Origin: Methyloprofundus sedimenti
Lineage (GTDB): Bacteria > Pseudomonadota > Gammaproteobacteria > Methylococcales > Methylomonadaceae
Length of the DNA: 64,000 bases
NCBI RefSeq assembly: GCF_002072955.1
Contig: NZ_LPUF01000001.1
Location: forward strand, 1,510,896 to 1,574,895
Reading direction: 5' to 3'
The notes beneath the pieces are model-generated. The model searched no databases. It was given only the letters and a program-made list of their open reading frames with translations, and had not been told where the DNA came from. Below are positions 9,081-17,204 of this stretch, in pieces (position 1 is the stretch's first letter; each line of letters begins with the position of its first letter). Position numbers and translations under genes: made by a program.

Positions 9081-10175
9081 ATGACTGCATTAGCTATTCA
9101 AGACTACGCATTACTTTCAGATGAAGAATGTGCAATAAAAATCGGGCAGGCGAAAGCCTCATTAGGTAATCGATGTATCGTTTTAGGACATCACTATCAG
9201 CGTGATGAAGTATTTCAGCATGCGGATATTTCAGGTGATTCATTAAAGCTCTCCCGCGAAGCCGCTGAATCCGATGCCGAATATATCGTCTTTTGTGGCG
9301 TGCATTTTATGGCGGAAGTCGCTGATATTCTGTCTCGCCCTGAACAGATTTCCATATTGCCAGATTTAGCCGCAGGCTGCTCAATGGCGGATATGGCGAA
9401 TAAAGTCAATGTGCAGCGTTGCTGGGATGAGCTGGCTAAAGTGATTGATGTTGAAAACACCGTCACTCCCGTCACATATATTAACTCGGCGGCAGATTTA
9501 AAAGCCTTTTGCGGGCAACATGAGGGTATCGTCTGTACCTCATCGAATGCGCAAAAAATTCTTGAATGGGGTTTTGCAAAGCGGGAAAAAATACTGTTTT
9601 TCCCCGATCAGCATTTAGGCCGCAATACAGCATTTAAAATGGGGATTCCTTTAGATGAGATGGTGGTCTGGGACTTCACCAAGCCACTCGGTGGCCTGAC
9701 TGAAGAGCAAATCCGTAAAGCAAAAATGATCCTCTGGGGCGGCTATTGTTCCGTACATCAGGTCTTTCAACCTGAACAAATTGATGCTTTTTTGCAGCGT
9801 TACCCTGAAACTAAAGTGATTGCACACCCTGAAGCCTGCTTTGAAGTGTGTCAAAAAGCTGATTTTATCGGATCTACCGAGGTCATTTTAAAAATCGTCC
9901 GTGAGGCTGAGCCGAATACCCGCTGGCTCGTTGCAACCGAGCTGAATTTAGTCAATCGCTTACATGATGAATGTAAAGCGGATGGTAAAAATGTGCATTT
10001 TATGTCACCGACATTAAGCATGTGTTCGACTATGTTCCGCACCGATCCGCAACATCTGGCCTGGATTCTGGAAAACCTGGTTGCTGGACAGGTGGTTAAT
10101 CGAATAACAGTTGCTGCCGAAGAGGCAAAATACGCCAAAATTGCGCTGGAGAATATGCTTTCTATCAAAATATAG
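9081..10175 (+). CDS. nadA: Quinolinate synthase A
   Basis: 364 residues, normal for NadA. Three pseudo-repeats each supply a cysteine to one [4Fe-4S] cluster, seen near FCGVHFMAEVAD, IVCTSSNAQKI and HPEACFEVCQ, with further conserved blocks GHHYQRDEVFQ and SPTLSMCSTM. It condenses iminoaspartate with dihydroxyacetone phosphate to quinolinate in de novo NAD synthesis. It is followed 31 bp later by the CinA-like gene. No nadB or nadC is in the window. Confidence 0.95.
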   Translation: MTALAIQDYALLSDEECAIKIGQAKASLGNRCIVLGHHYQRDEVFQHADISGDSLKLSREAAESDAEYIVFCGVHFMAEVADILSRPEQISILPDLAAGCSMADMANKVNVQRCWDELAKVIDVENTVTPVTYINSAADLKAFCGQHEGIVCTSSNAQKILEWGFAKREKILFFPDQHLGRNTAFKMGIPLDEMVVWDFTKPLGGLTEEQIRKAKMILWGGYCSVHQVFQPEQIDAFLQRYPETKVIAHPEACFEVCQKADFIGSTEVILKIVREAEPNTRWLVATELNLVNRLHDECKADGKNVHFMSPTLSMCSTMFRTDPQHLAWILENLVAGQVVNRITVAAEEAKYAKIALENMLSIKI

Positions 10176-10206
10176 ACGGGATGGACTACAAAAGTCAGCG
10201 ATATGT

Positions 10207-11421
10207 ATGCAAGTAATAGCTGAAATATTTTCTCAAGGCGAAGAAATCGTTAGCGGCCAGACGGTTGATACGAATGCGGCGTGGCTATCACAAAAACTTG
10301 TGCAAATGGGCTTTGTTGTTAAACGGCATAGCGCCGTTGGCGATAATTTAACGGATTTAAAAAAACTGCTCCAGGATGTTTCCTTACGCGCAGATTTCTG
10401 TATTTGTACCGGCGGTCTGGGGCCAACCATCGATGACCTGACGGCACAGGCGGTAGCGGAAGCATTCACACTGCCCTTGCAATTAGACACTGTCGCACTG
10501 GAGCAAATCAGCCGCTATTTTAGTTGTCGAAAACGCGATATGGTTGACATCAATCGTAAACAGGCTTTTTTTCCACAGGGATCACAACGTATTGATAATG
10601 AATGGGGCACGGCACCGGGTTTTTCATTGCAGTACAATCAATGCTGGTTTGTCTTTGTTCCTGGCGTGCCTTATGAAATGAAAAATATGTTTACCGCAAC
10701 AATTGCCCGCCAGTTGTCGCAGCGTTTTGTGTTACAGCCAGAGCAGTTGATTACCTTGCGATCTGTGGGTATTGGTGAATCCGATTTACAGCAAAAACTC
10801 AATACTCTGATATTGCCTGAGGGTGTGCAACTGAGTTTTCGCGCTGCAATTGACGATGTGCAAACCAAACTTATTTTTCCCCGCGATGCTGAACAACCGC
10901 TGGTAAGAGCGACGGTTAATCAGGTTGCAGAGAGTATTGGCGATTATATCTTTGCCATTGAGGGTCTAGATGATTCTCAGGGTGGACTTGTGGAAGTGAT
11001 CAGTCAATTAATGCGCCAGCAGCAGCTTACCCTGTCGGTTCAGGAAACAGCCTCGCAGGGACTCATTGCTGCAAAATGTATCGCACAGCCCTGGCTGATC
11101 AGCTCGGTTTTTAATCTATCCCTGCAACAGCAGACTGAAAAACTGGCTATAGCGGATTACCTGAATGCTGCAGTAAGCATTGCCGAAAATAGACAACAAC
11201 AGGATGGAACCCAGCTTGTCCTGGTTCAGTTGTACGAAGGTAATACTGAACAATTTCAGCAAAAAGACCAAAGCATTAAACTCTTTACCGTACTACTGAC
11301 TCCCTCCGGAGTGATACATAAACAGCGTTCAATCGCAGGCTCAAATACGCGGAAGCAAAATCAGGCTGCTATTTATGCGCTGGATTTATTAAGACGTTAT
11401 TTGCAAAATAAAACCCGGTAA
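10207..11421 (+). CDS. CinA-like protein (MoCF domain plus degenerate NMN-deamidase domain)
   Basis: 404 residues from the ATG at 10207. Residues ~1-170 form the MoCF/molybdopterin-binding-like COG1058 domain (FSQGEEIVSGQTVDTNAAWLS, CTGGLGPTIDDLTAQ, FVPGVPYEM). A middle domain follows, then a C-terminal domain where the CinA/PncC amidase belongs. The usual ESCTGG motif reads ETASQG here, so the catalytic Ser is not in place and the Tyr/Lys context is not recognisable. The N-terminal domain may still act as an ADP-ribose or NMN-related pyrophosphatase, which would suit the position behind nadA. The last 19 bases of the gene recur at 16943. Confidence 0.8.
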   Translation: MQVIAEIFSQGEEIVSGQTVDTNAAWLSQKLVQMGFVVKRHSAVGDNLTDLKKLLQDVSLRADFCICTGGLGPTIDDLTAQAVAEAFTLPLQLDTVALEQISRYFSCRKRDMVDINRKQAFFPQGSQRIDNEWGTAPGFSLQYNQCWFVFVPGVPYEMKNMFTATIARQLSQRFVLQPEQLITLRSVGIGESDLQQKLNTLILPEGVQLSFRAAIDDVQTKLIFPRDAEQPLVRATVNQVAESIGDYIFAIEGLDDSQGGLVEVISQLMRQQQLTLSVQETASQGLIAAKCIAQPWLISSVFNLSLQQQTEKLAIADYLNAAVSIAENRQQQDGTQLVLVQLYEGNTEQFQQKDQSIKLFTVLLTPSGVIHKQRSIAGSNTRKQNQAAIYALDLLRRYLQNKTR

Positions 11422-11624
11422 TAGGCTGTTTTTTTGTTAGCATGGTGTTTTGTTGCATTTAAGCTGTCGTAAACATATACAAGCATGTTTGCCTGATTGA
11501 CCGGCTAATATCAACTTTTTGAGGTAAATTGCCCTGAAAATAAAAAAGACAGGCAAGGTTGCTTGAAAATCAGGGTGATATCAGCTTGTCAGGGCGAATG
11601 TGCCTGATAATAATATAGTTAGCC
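11403..11624 (+). repeat. cinA 3'-end/downstream duplication, copy 1
   Basis: About 222 bases running from the last codons of the CinA-like gene (GCAAAATAAAACCCGGTAA) to GTTAGCC at 11618-11624. It recurs at 16943-17167 with scattered substitutions (by eye roughly 10-15%). It contains an interrupted palindrome GCCCTGA ... TCAGGGC. Both copies end at a GTTAGSC core, the point where the AbiTii cassette starts in this copy. Could be an integration-site duplication or a relic of recombination with a related locus. Confidence 0.8.
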
Positions 11625-12704
11625 ATAATAAGGGGGATAAGGAGTTGTTAATTGACTAAAAGAATAGATGAAGCACGTAAAGTTGGCGAGGCACTACTAG
11701 ATGATCTTGAAACCTCATCTTCGCCGATTGATGCAATCTTAATGAGGGCAAAACGGCTAGCCCGTCTAATGCGTGACTCAGATGCGCAGTTATGGCTAGA
11801 TCTAGAAACAAGAGGATATCCAACAGATTTTTCATTTTCAGACCTTGGCACTTGTAGACAATACGCAGTTTCTGGTGGGCGGTTAACTGTCGAGGATTCT
11901 AAATATTACAGTCAAAGCTTACCCGAAATAGAAGCAAATGCAGAGTCTGATGAGGCTTTACTTGATTCTTTACGTACTACTCGTACGCCAAATACTAAAG
12001 TAAAAAACTTTATAGAAAAGGACGCTACAGAAGCGTTGATGTCTACTCAACTAAAGATACAATTTAATCAGAAAAAAAACTACGCAAGCACTAAATCTTT
12101 ATATTCTTCAATGAAGTTGGCAGTACATAGTTATGCCACTGACACATACTTAGCTATTGAACTTGGCGATGTGGCTGAGGATATTTTTGAAAGCACTCGT
12201 AATATAGTTGATGCATTTGTTCGCTCGCATTGCCCAAATGCGGCCGAGAAACTTATAGCTATAAATGAGAGGATGAGCGACGGCTCTACTGAGTCACGTT
12301 CCGCTGCGCTAACTTCATGTAGAAGGCTATTAATGGAAGTGGCAGACTCTGTCTTTCCCGCACGAGATGAAGAATGGAAAGACCGAGGTGGTAAAGCAAG
12401 AAAAGTTGGTGTTGAACAATATAAAAATAGATTGCTTGCCTATTTAGCAGAGTTAGGTGAAAGCAGCGGTTCATTTACACTATTAGAGTCAGAATTAGAA
12501 CATCTTGCGTCTCGTTTAGATGATATATATAACAAAACGTGCAAGGGTGTTCATATTGATGTATCAGAAGGTGAAGCGCAATTAGCTGTGATTCATACAT
12601 ATCTATTTATTGGTGAGATAGCTACGTATACGTCACAGGTTGAATAATTTGGCTAACAAGTCAATTAACAGCGACCGCAAAAGCGCGTCGCGTTATTTCG
12701 AACG
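11619..12704 (+). mobile_element. Integron-type gene cassette carrying the AbiTii gene
   Basis: The unit runs from the T after G in GTTAGCC (11618-11624) to the G before TTAGCT (12704). Its 3' end is an attC whose R'' box GGCTAAC is the exact complement of the GTTAGCC at the cassette start, as expected for a circularisable cassette. One promoterless gene with its own SD fills the unit. No integron integrase is visible in the window. Confidence 0.6.
11652..12647 (+). CDS. AbiTii domain protein, putative abortive-infection/phage defence
   Basis: 331 residues, starting at a TTG with a strong SD (AAGGAG, 7 bases upstream). Residues ~15-85 resemble the AbiTii domain: a helical pair followed by RLMRDSDAQLWLDLETRGYP. 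The remainder is helical with a C-terminal helix bundle ending near CKGVHIDVSEGEAQLAVIHTYLFIGEIA, a layout seen in several Abi-type proteins. No transmembrane helix or known catalytic motif. Its location in an attC-bearing cassette next to an FRG gene supports a defence role. The exact mechanism is unknown. Confidence 0.7.
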   Translation: MTKRIDEARKVGEALLDDLETSSSPIDAILMRAKRLARLMRDSDAQLWLDLETRGYPTDFSFSDLGTCRQYAVSGGRLTVEDSKYYSQSLPEIEANAESDEALLDSLRTTRTPNTKVKNFIEKDATEALMSTQLKIQFNQKKNYASTKSLYSSMKLAVHSYATDTYLAIELGDVAEDIFESTRNIVDAFVRSHCPNAAEKLIAINERMSDGSTESRSAALTSCRRLLMEVADSVFPARDEEWKDRGGKARKVGVEQYKNRLLAYLAELGESSGSFTLLESELEHLASRLDDIYNKTCKGVHIDVSEGEAQLAVIHTYLFIGEIATYTSQVE

Positions 12705-12710
12705 TTAGCT
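12651..12710 (+). other. attC recombination site (59-base element)
   Basis: R'' box GGCTAAC at 12651-12657 and R' box GTTAGCT at 12704-12710 frame a folded centre. GCGAC at 12671-12675 pairs with GTCGC at 12687-12691, enclosing CGC-AAAA-GCG. Outer arms also pair (AATTAAC with GTTATTT). The overall layout TAACAAgTCAATTAAC ... GTTAGC is typical of chromosomal-integron attC sites. It separates the AbiTii and FRG genes. Confidence 0.8.
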
Positions 12711-12760
12711 TTCAAAAGGAAATCATGTACAATGATTGAACTTAAATTCCATCGTCGGCA

Positions 12761-13840
12761 ATGTCCTGTTTCGCAATAGCGGACATTGGTAATTTGAAAA
12801 GGAATTTTTTATTGAAGCGTTTCAAGACCCTCGACGAACTCCGGCCATATTTGCAACTTCCGACAATAAACACTGGTCGGACTGTTACACCTTTAGGACC
12901 AAGTGGGCCAGTCATGACCGACATGGAACAGTTAACAGCCATGACAGACGAAAATGGCTTCATCATTTTTCAATCCGGCCTAGAATTAGCACCCTTCGCG
13001 TACAGGGGGCAAACGGAAGATTGGCCGTGCGTTCCTACTTTAGCTAGAAAAGAAAAAATCGAAGATCGGCTTTTGGCTGCCTGTCAAAATATTGCATTCC
13101 AAGACATTCTTTCAGAACATCCATACGTTGTAATAACGAAAAACTCGACTTTCACAGAGAGGCTGCTGTATGTCGACGTTTCTGGTTTGGCGCAGCATTA
13201 CGGCCTCGCTACTGACATGCTGGACTTGACCCTTAATTTTGATGTGGCGAGTTTTTTTGCAACTTGTCGTTGGAACGATGAAAGTAGATCGTTTATCCCA
13301 ATAAATAAGGCAAAAAAATTGGGAGTCGTTTATCGAGTGATGTTCCCATTACTGGTTGATCAGATTCCTAAACGAGCTACTACTGTGGGCTGGCAACCAT
13401 TACCACGGCCTGAGCAGCAGCGAGCAGTAGGTATCCTCATGCGCGCTCAGGATGACTTTGCAAAATGGCCACAAGTTCAAATGATTAGGTTCCGCCAAAG
13501 TAAAGAGGTTTCTTTGCGTATTTTTAATCTTTTCGATAAGGGAGAAATATTGTTTCCTCCTGATGTTGCTGCTGATATGGCAGACGAAGCGAAGAAACTA
13601 AAATATTTTACCCCTACCCAAATAGAGCGTGCTTGGAAAGCGCTAGAAATCTTTGATCCATTAACTCCCAGCGGTATGGAGCAGCGCCAGTCGATAGAAA
13701 AAAGCGCGGAAATATATACTTGCCATGAGCTGAAATTATCTTGGGATAGTTACAATATAGAAAAAGACCATGATAAGCTAATGGCTCAACTGCAAAGCGA
13801 ATTATCAGAAGTTAAGTATCGTCGTGCGTGTTATCTATAA
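12761..13840 (+). CDS. FRG domain-containing protein
   Basis: 359 residues. The FRG signature is clear: AYRGQ at ~80-84 followed by PTLARK, then AQHYGLATDMLDLTLN (~145-160) and ASFFATCRW. FRG proteins are often found in phage-defence loci, but their activity is undefined. Start uncertain: the ATG at 12761 has no clear SD, whereas a TTG at 12812 follows AAAAGGAA at suitable spacing and matches where family members tend to begin (KRFKTLDEL). It starts 50 bp after the attC, so it is probably the next cassette. Its own attC is missing, and IS110 begins 20 bp after the stop. Confidence 0.75.
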   Translation: MSCFAIADIGNLKRNFLLKRFKTLDELRPYLQLPTINTGRTVTPLGPSGPVMTDMEQLTAMTDENGFIIFQSGLELAPFAYRGQTEDWPCVPTLARKEKIEDRLLAACQNIAFQDILSEHPYVVITKNSTFTERLLYVDVSGLAQHYGLATDMLDLTLNFDVASFFATCRWNDESRSFIPINKAKKLGVVYRVMFPLLVDQIPKRATTVGWQPLPRPEQQRAVGILMRAQDDFAKWPQVQMIRFRQSKEVSLRIFNLFDKGEILFPPDVAADMADEAKKLKYFTPTQIERAWKALEIFDPLTPSGMEQRQSIEKSAEIYTCHELKLSWDSYNIEKDHDKLMAQLQSELSEVKYRRACYL

Positions 13841-13948
13841 ATTTCGTATGGAAAAGATAAGGGTCTACTATAGAATTATGGAGAGAAATGACAAGTGAGT
13901 AATAGATATGATGTTTATAGGAAAAGTTATCTATATATTTATATATTT

Positions 13949-15074
13949 TAGAAGTTACGCATTGACAGTCAATGTTAAACTATAATACAGAAAAATGCCG
14001 AATCCACTATAAATCTAGACCTTGATAAGAGAAATAACCCGCCCATCAACTGCTCGTTGTACTTTACCGATGTACATAGGATTTTTGTTAAGTGAGCCTA
14101 AACAGGCTAGCTGTTGCCGGCTAGGAGAAGTTATGTCAATTTCACATGATAGCGTCAACCGATTTCTGAATCGTGAATCGTATACCGGGCGCGATTTATA
14201 TAACGAAGCCAGTCCTACTTTGAATTTAAAGGGCGGAACCTTAAGTGTTGACGATAGCGTACTGGATAAGCCTCATAGTCAGTACATGGCTTTTGTCAGT
14301 CATTTTTGGTCAGGCAAGCATCACCGAGCGGTCAAAGGGATTAACCTTGTTACTTTGTACTACACGGATACTCAAGGAAAACACCAACCTGTCAATTTTC
14401 GAGTGGTAGATAAAGCCGAAGGGAAAACAAAAAATGACTACTTTCTGGATATGCTTGCAGAGGTATTATCTTGGGGGCTTGAGCCAGGCTTTGTAACAGG
14501 AGATAGTTGGTACAGTTGCGTAAAAAATCTTAAACGGATTAGAAATCATCAGATAGGATTGCTCTTTGCGCTGGAAAGTAACCGCTTGGTTTCTGTTGAA
14601 GAAGGAACATGGGTTCAAGTTAAGCAACTAGAAGTTCCAGAGGAAGGCTTGGTCGTTTGGCTCAAAAATTTTGGGTACGTGAAATTATTTCGGACAAAGT
14701 TGAAAGACCAACTTCGCCATTATATAAGTGCACTACCTAATGACGAGCAAACCAAGTCCTTTGGCAGTAGGGATTTTACCGAACAACATGATCGGCATTG
14801 GCAAATTGAGCAATATCATCGTGCAATTAAGCAAGTATGTAACATTGAGCGATTTCAGGTTCGCAGCAAAGGAGCCATTAAAAATCACCTTTTTGCTGCA
14901 ATTTGTGGGTTTGTTCAATTACAAAAATTGAGCTTCGCAGAGGTCATTAGTAATTGCTATAGCGTGCAAAGAAATTTATTCAAAGATATCATGGCTTCAT
15001 TTATTGAGACGTTTATGCCAAATATAAGCCATTTAAACCCAGAATTTCAACCTGTCGTCAATGCGTAACTTCTA
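13949..15074 (+). mobile_element. IS701-like (IS4 superfamily) insertion sequence, copy 1
   Basis: 1126 bp with near-perfect inverted ends: TAGAAGTTACGCATTGAC on the left and its complement on the right. A 5-bp duplication TATTT flanks it (13944-13948, 15075-15079). The element sits in the non-coding left end of IS110 copy A. A copy with the same length and an identical transposase lies at 47906-49031, indicating recent transposition. The family name rests on transposase appearance only. Confidence 0.9.
14022..15068 (+). CDS. DDE transposase, IS701-like
   Basis: 348 residues, starting at TTG (14022); an in-frame ATG at 14070 is an alternative. An RNase H-like DDE core is visible: LSVDDSVLDK gives the first Asp pair, FVTGDSWYSCVKNL the second, and WQIEQYHRAIKQ the Glu in a YREK-like setting. 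This resembles IS701/IS4 superfamily transposases. It fills its insertion sequence almost end to end, with the stop inside the right inverted repeat. The protein is identical to that at 47979. Confidence 0.9.
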   Translation: MIREITRPSTARCTLPMYIGFLLSEPKQASCCRLGEVMSISHDSVNRFLNRESYTGRDLYNEASPTLNLKGGTLSVDDSVLDKPHSQYMAFVSHFWSGKHHRAVKGINLVTLYYTDTQGKHQPVNFRVVDKAEGKTKNDYFLDMLAEVLSWGLEPGFVTGDSWYSCVKNLKRIRNHQIGLLFALESNRLVSVEEGTWVQVKQLEVPEEGLVVWLKNFGYVKLFRTKLKDQLRHYISALPNDEQTKSFGSRDFTEQHDRHWQIEQYHRAIKQVCNIERFQVRSKGAIKNHLFAAICGFVQLQKLSFAEVISNCYSVQRNLFKDIMASFIETFMPNISHLNPEFQPVVNA

Positions 15075-15140
15075 TATTTATATCTGCAAGTGCAAGCCGA
15101 ATTTTTTTCGATTATTCAACAATCTGAAATTCTCTCCAAA

Positions 15141-15258
15141 GCAAGTGGCGGGCATCTTGCCAGGGGTGTAAAATTGAACCTGGTGGGGGTGTGGCTCATG
15201 GGGTCCGTCGTACTTTAGGGTAACGGCTCGAACTTGAAATGCCGCCCCCGCCACTTGC
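15141..15258 (+). ncRNA. Candidate IS110 bridge RNA core (copy A)
   Basis: In the non-coding left end of IS110 copy A, GCAAGTGGCGGG (15141-15152) pairs perfectly with CCCGCCACTTGC (15247-15258), closing a ~94-base interior with further GC-rich segments. IS110-group elements are known to make a bridge RNA from this region, upstream of the recombinase gene. The RNA's true ends are not determined. The IS701-like insertion upstream may remove its promoter or 5' part. Confidence 0.5.
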
Positions 15259-15396
15259 GCCGTCCGAGACGTCTTTATTGGGATGGTGCCGAGTGATTTC
15301 ATGTGGCTTTTTTTGGGGTCATTTGTGGCTCTACTAAGTAGACGAGACGCAGGATGGTGTTGTATCCACTGTTAACGTTGACCTATGGAGACCGTC

Positions 15397-16617
15397 ATGA
15401 ACATTCATAATTTAGCCCATTTACAAGTTGCAGTTGATATCGGTAGTCACGAGCATTATGTGGCTATTGGCCTTTCTGAGGGAGGGATTCTGGATGAATT
15501 TTCGATTACGCATACACCAGCAGGGTTTCAGTATTTTTTTAGCCGTATTAAGCTGCAAGAGCATTTATACAACCGACCTGTAGACGTTGCTATGGAAGGT
15601 TACAATGGCTGGGCTCGACCATTGGATAGCCAGATTCAGAGCCACGGTTATCAGCTTTACAACGTCAACAACCTCAAGCTCGCCCGGTTTAAAGAGATCT
15701 TTCCCGCACCCGCAAAATCTGATTTGGTTGATACTCACAAAATGCTTGAGTTGTTTCAACTTCAGGATCACTTGCCGCTCGCTAAAGGTGTTCTGCAGGC
15801 AGTGCTACCGGTACCCGATGCCAATCGGCGGTTAAAGCGTCTGACACGGCGGCGACGTCAGTTGACCAATGAAAAGGTTGCCCTGCAAAACCGTATACAG
15901 CCTGACCTGCAAGCCACCTGCCCGACTCTTCTGGAGATAACAGGAAGTATTGATAATCTATGGTTTCTGCACTTTCTAACTTGTCGCGATGATTTGACAA
16001 AATTAATGCGACTACAAACCAAAAGCCTGCTTGCCATTCAAGGGGTTGGCCGGAAATATCTCAACCTCATTCTTGACTGGCAGAAACAGGCAGAATTTTC
16101 TAATGAAATCGAAGAAGTCGGCCCGATGATCCAAGAGGATGCACGCCGCTTGTTAGCCTTGATGGCATCAATTAAAACCATGGATGCAAAAATCGACTCA
16201 CAGATTCAAAAGTCTGCATATGCTCAGCATATTGATTCGATTCCTGGCTTTGGTTTGGTCTGTAGTGCCGAATTGGCGGGTGAAATCGGTACTTTAGACC
16301 GCTTTCCGAAACAGAGTAGCTTTTCAATCTATATCGGCATGGCACCTCTGGACAACCAATCTGGAGGCTACCAAGGAACTAAATCACCTAAACACGTCAA
16401 TACCCGAGCTCGTAAAGCGATGATGACCGCAGTTTGTCGTCACATGGCTTATGTGCCTGAATCTCGCGCTTACTATGATAAAAAACGTTCCGAAGGAAAG
16501 ACGCACAACAACGCCGTTCGGGCATTGGGGCGACATATATCACGAGTCATCTGGTCTATGTTGCGTCATGACCGAGATTACATTGAACTTGCGAGTATAA
16601 ATGAAAAGACGGCTTAA
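15397..16617 (+). CDS. IS110 family transposase/recombinase (copy A)
   Basis: 406 residues from the ATG at 15397, which has GGAG six bases upstream; a longer form starts at 15385. The N-terminal RuvC-like DEDD domain shows VAVDIGSHEHYVAIG, DVAMEGYNGWARPL and KSDLVDTHKM. The C-terminal transposase_20 domain has DSIPGFGLVCSAELAGEIG and GMAPLDNQSGG, where the Ser is the expected nucleophile. The enzyme works with a guide (bridge) RNA to insert the element without target duplication. It differs from copy B at a handful of residues (for example KLQ versus ERQ near residue 55). Confidence 0.93.
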   Translation: MNIHNLAHLQVAVDIGSHEHYVAIGLSEGGILDEFSITHTPAGFQYFFSRIKLQEHLYNRPVDVAMEGYNGWARPLDSQIQSHGYQLYNVNNLKLARFKEIFPAPAKSDLVDTHKMLELFQLQDHLPLAKGVLQAVLPVPDANRRLKRLTRRRRQLTNEKVALQNRIQPDLQATCPTLLEITGSIDNLWFLHFLTCRDDLTKLMRLQTKSLLAIQGVGRKYLNLILDWQKQAEFSNEIEEVGPMIQEDARRLLALMASIKTMDAKIDSQIQKSAYAQHIDSIPGFGLVCSAELAGEIGTLDRFPKQSSFSIYIGMAPLDNQSGGYQGTKSPKHVNTRARKAMMTAVCRHMAYVPESRAYYDKKRSEGKTHNNAVRALGRHISRVIWSMLRHDRDYIELASINEKTA

Positions 16618-16662
16618 CAGCTAATGAGAAGTGTTCACTTATGCTGACGTGTATGATAATGA

Positions 16663-16942
16663 TGGATTGAATTCAGGTATATCTTTTTCTCTGATTTGTA
16701 GAGAGGCGGATAATTGCGTCAAATTTATGAGTTGATTTAGAAAAATAACTTGCAAATTCCAGAGGGATGTTCAGGTCTTTGATTTATGATAATTGCCATA
16801 TTAAGCTTGTTGAATAATCACTACAAGATGAAGGATAGTGCGACTAGATCTATCAGGAATGAATTAGCTAACGCCATAACCAGAAAGTGATTTTTAATAA
16901 TCATCAACTAAAGACATTACTCTATAAACCGCTATAAATTGT
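16663..16942. other. Intergenic debris between IS110 copy A and the cinA-end duplication
   Basis: No gene. It contains an 84-bp segment (16695-16778) whose inverted copy is at 18150-18233, and a ~143-bp unit (16773-16915) whose direct copy is at 18009-18155. Confidence 0.7.
16773..16915 (+). repeat. MITE-like unit with RAYT-type end motif, copy 1
   Basis: It begins AGGTCTTTGATTTATGA and ends in an imperfect complement of that motif (AACTAAAGAC). A direct copy lies at 18009-18155. The same 17-base motif stands immediately upstream of the RAYT gene at 63533-63549, suggesting mobilisation by that class of transposase. Confidence 0.65.
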
Positions 16943-17167
16943 GCAAAATAAAACCCGGTAATGGGCTGTTTATTTGTGTTAGCATGGCGTTTTGTTGCAT
17001 TTAAGCTGTCGTAAATATATACAAGCACGTTTATTTGGTTGACAGGCTTATATCAATTTTTTGAGGTAAATTGCTCTGATAATAAAAAGGCAGGCAAGGT
17101 GCCTGAAAACCGGGGGTAATATCAGCTTTTCGGAGCGAATGTGCCTGATAATACTATATAGTTAGGC
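16943..17167 (+). repeat. cinA 3'-end/downstream duplication, copy 2
   Basis: It starts with the last codons and stop of the CinA-like gene (GCAAAATAAAACCCGGTAA) although no cinA body precedes it, and ends at GTTAGGC (17161-17167). It is homologous over its whole length to 11403-11624. The TSUP exporter begins directly after it. Confidence 0.8.
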
Positions 17168-17204
17168 TATAAAAAATGATGAAATACCCAGGTGATTGTT
17201 AGCT

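Larger units (their letters stand above)
13861..16662 (+). mobile_element. IS110-family element, copy A, interrupted by an IS701-like element
   Basis: Boundaries come from alignment with the inverted copy B (18304-19966). The shared sequence starts GGGTCTACTATAG at 13861 and ends GTATGATAATGA at 16662. Removing the 1126-bp insert and its 5-bp duplication leaves about 1.67 kb. The long non-coding left end and very short right end (45 bp after the stop) are the IS110-group layout. No terminal inverted repeat or target duplication, as usual for the family. Confidence 0.85.

Noticed and set aside
11500-11624. A second, longer attC just before the AbiTii cassette
   Set aside because: GGCTAAT pairs with GTTAGCC and an inner palindrome exists, but the essential AAC triplet is missing in both copies; treated as a duplication instead.
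15078-15302. 74-codon open frame (minus strand), and its twin at 19664-19888 (plus)
   Set aside because: Both lie antisense in the IS110 left end where the structured RNA is expected; the conservation is that of the element, not of a protein. No ribosome binding site.
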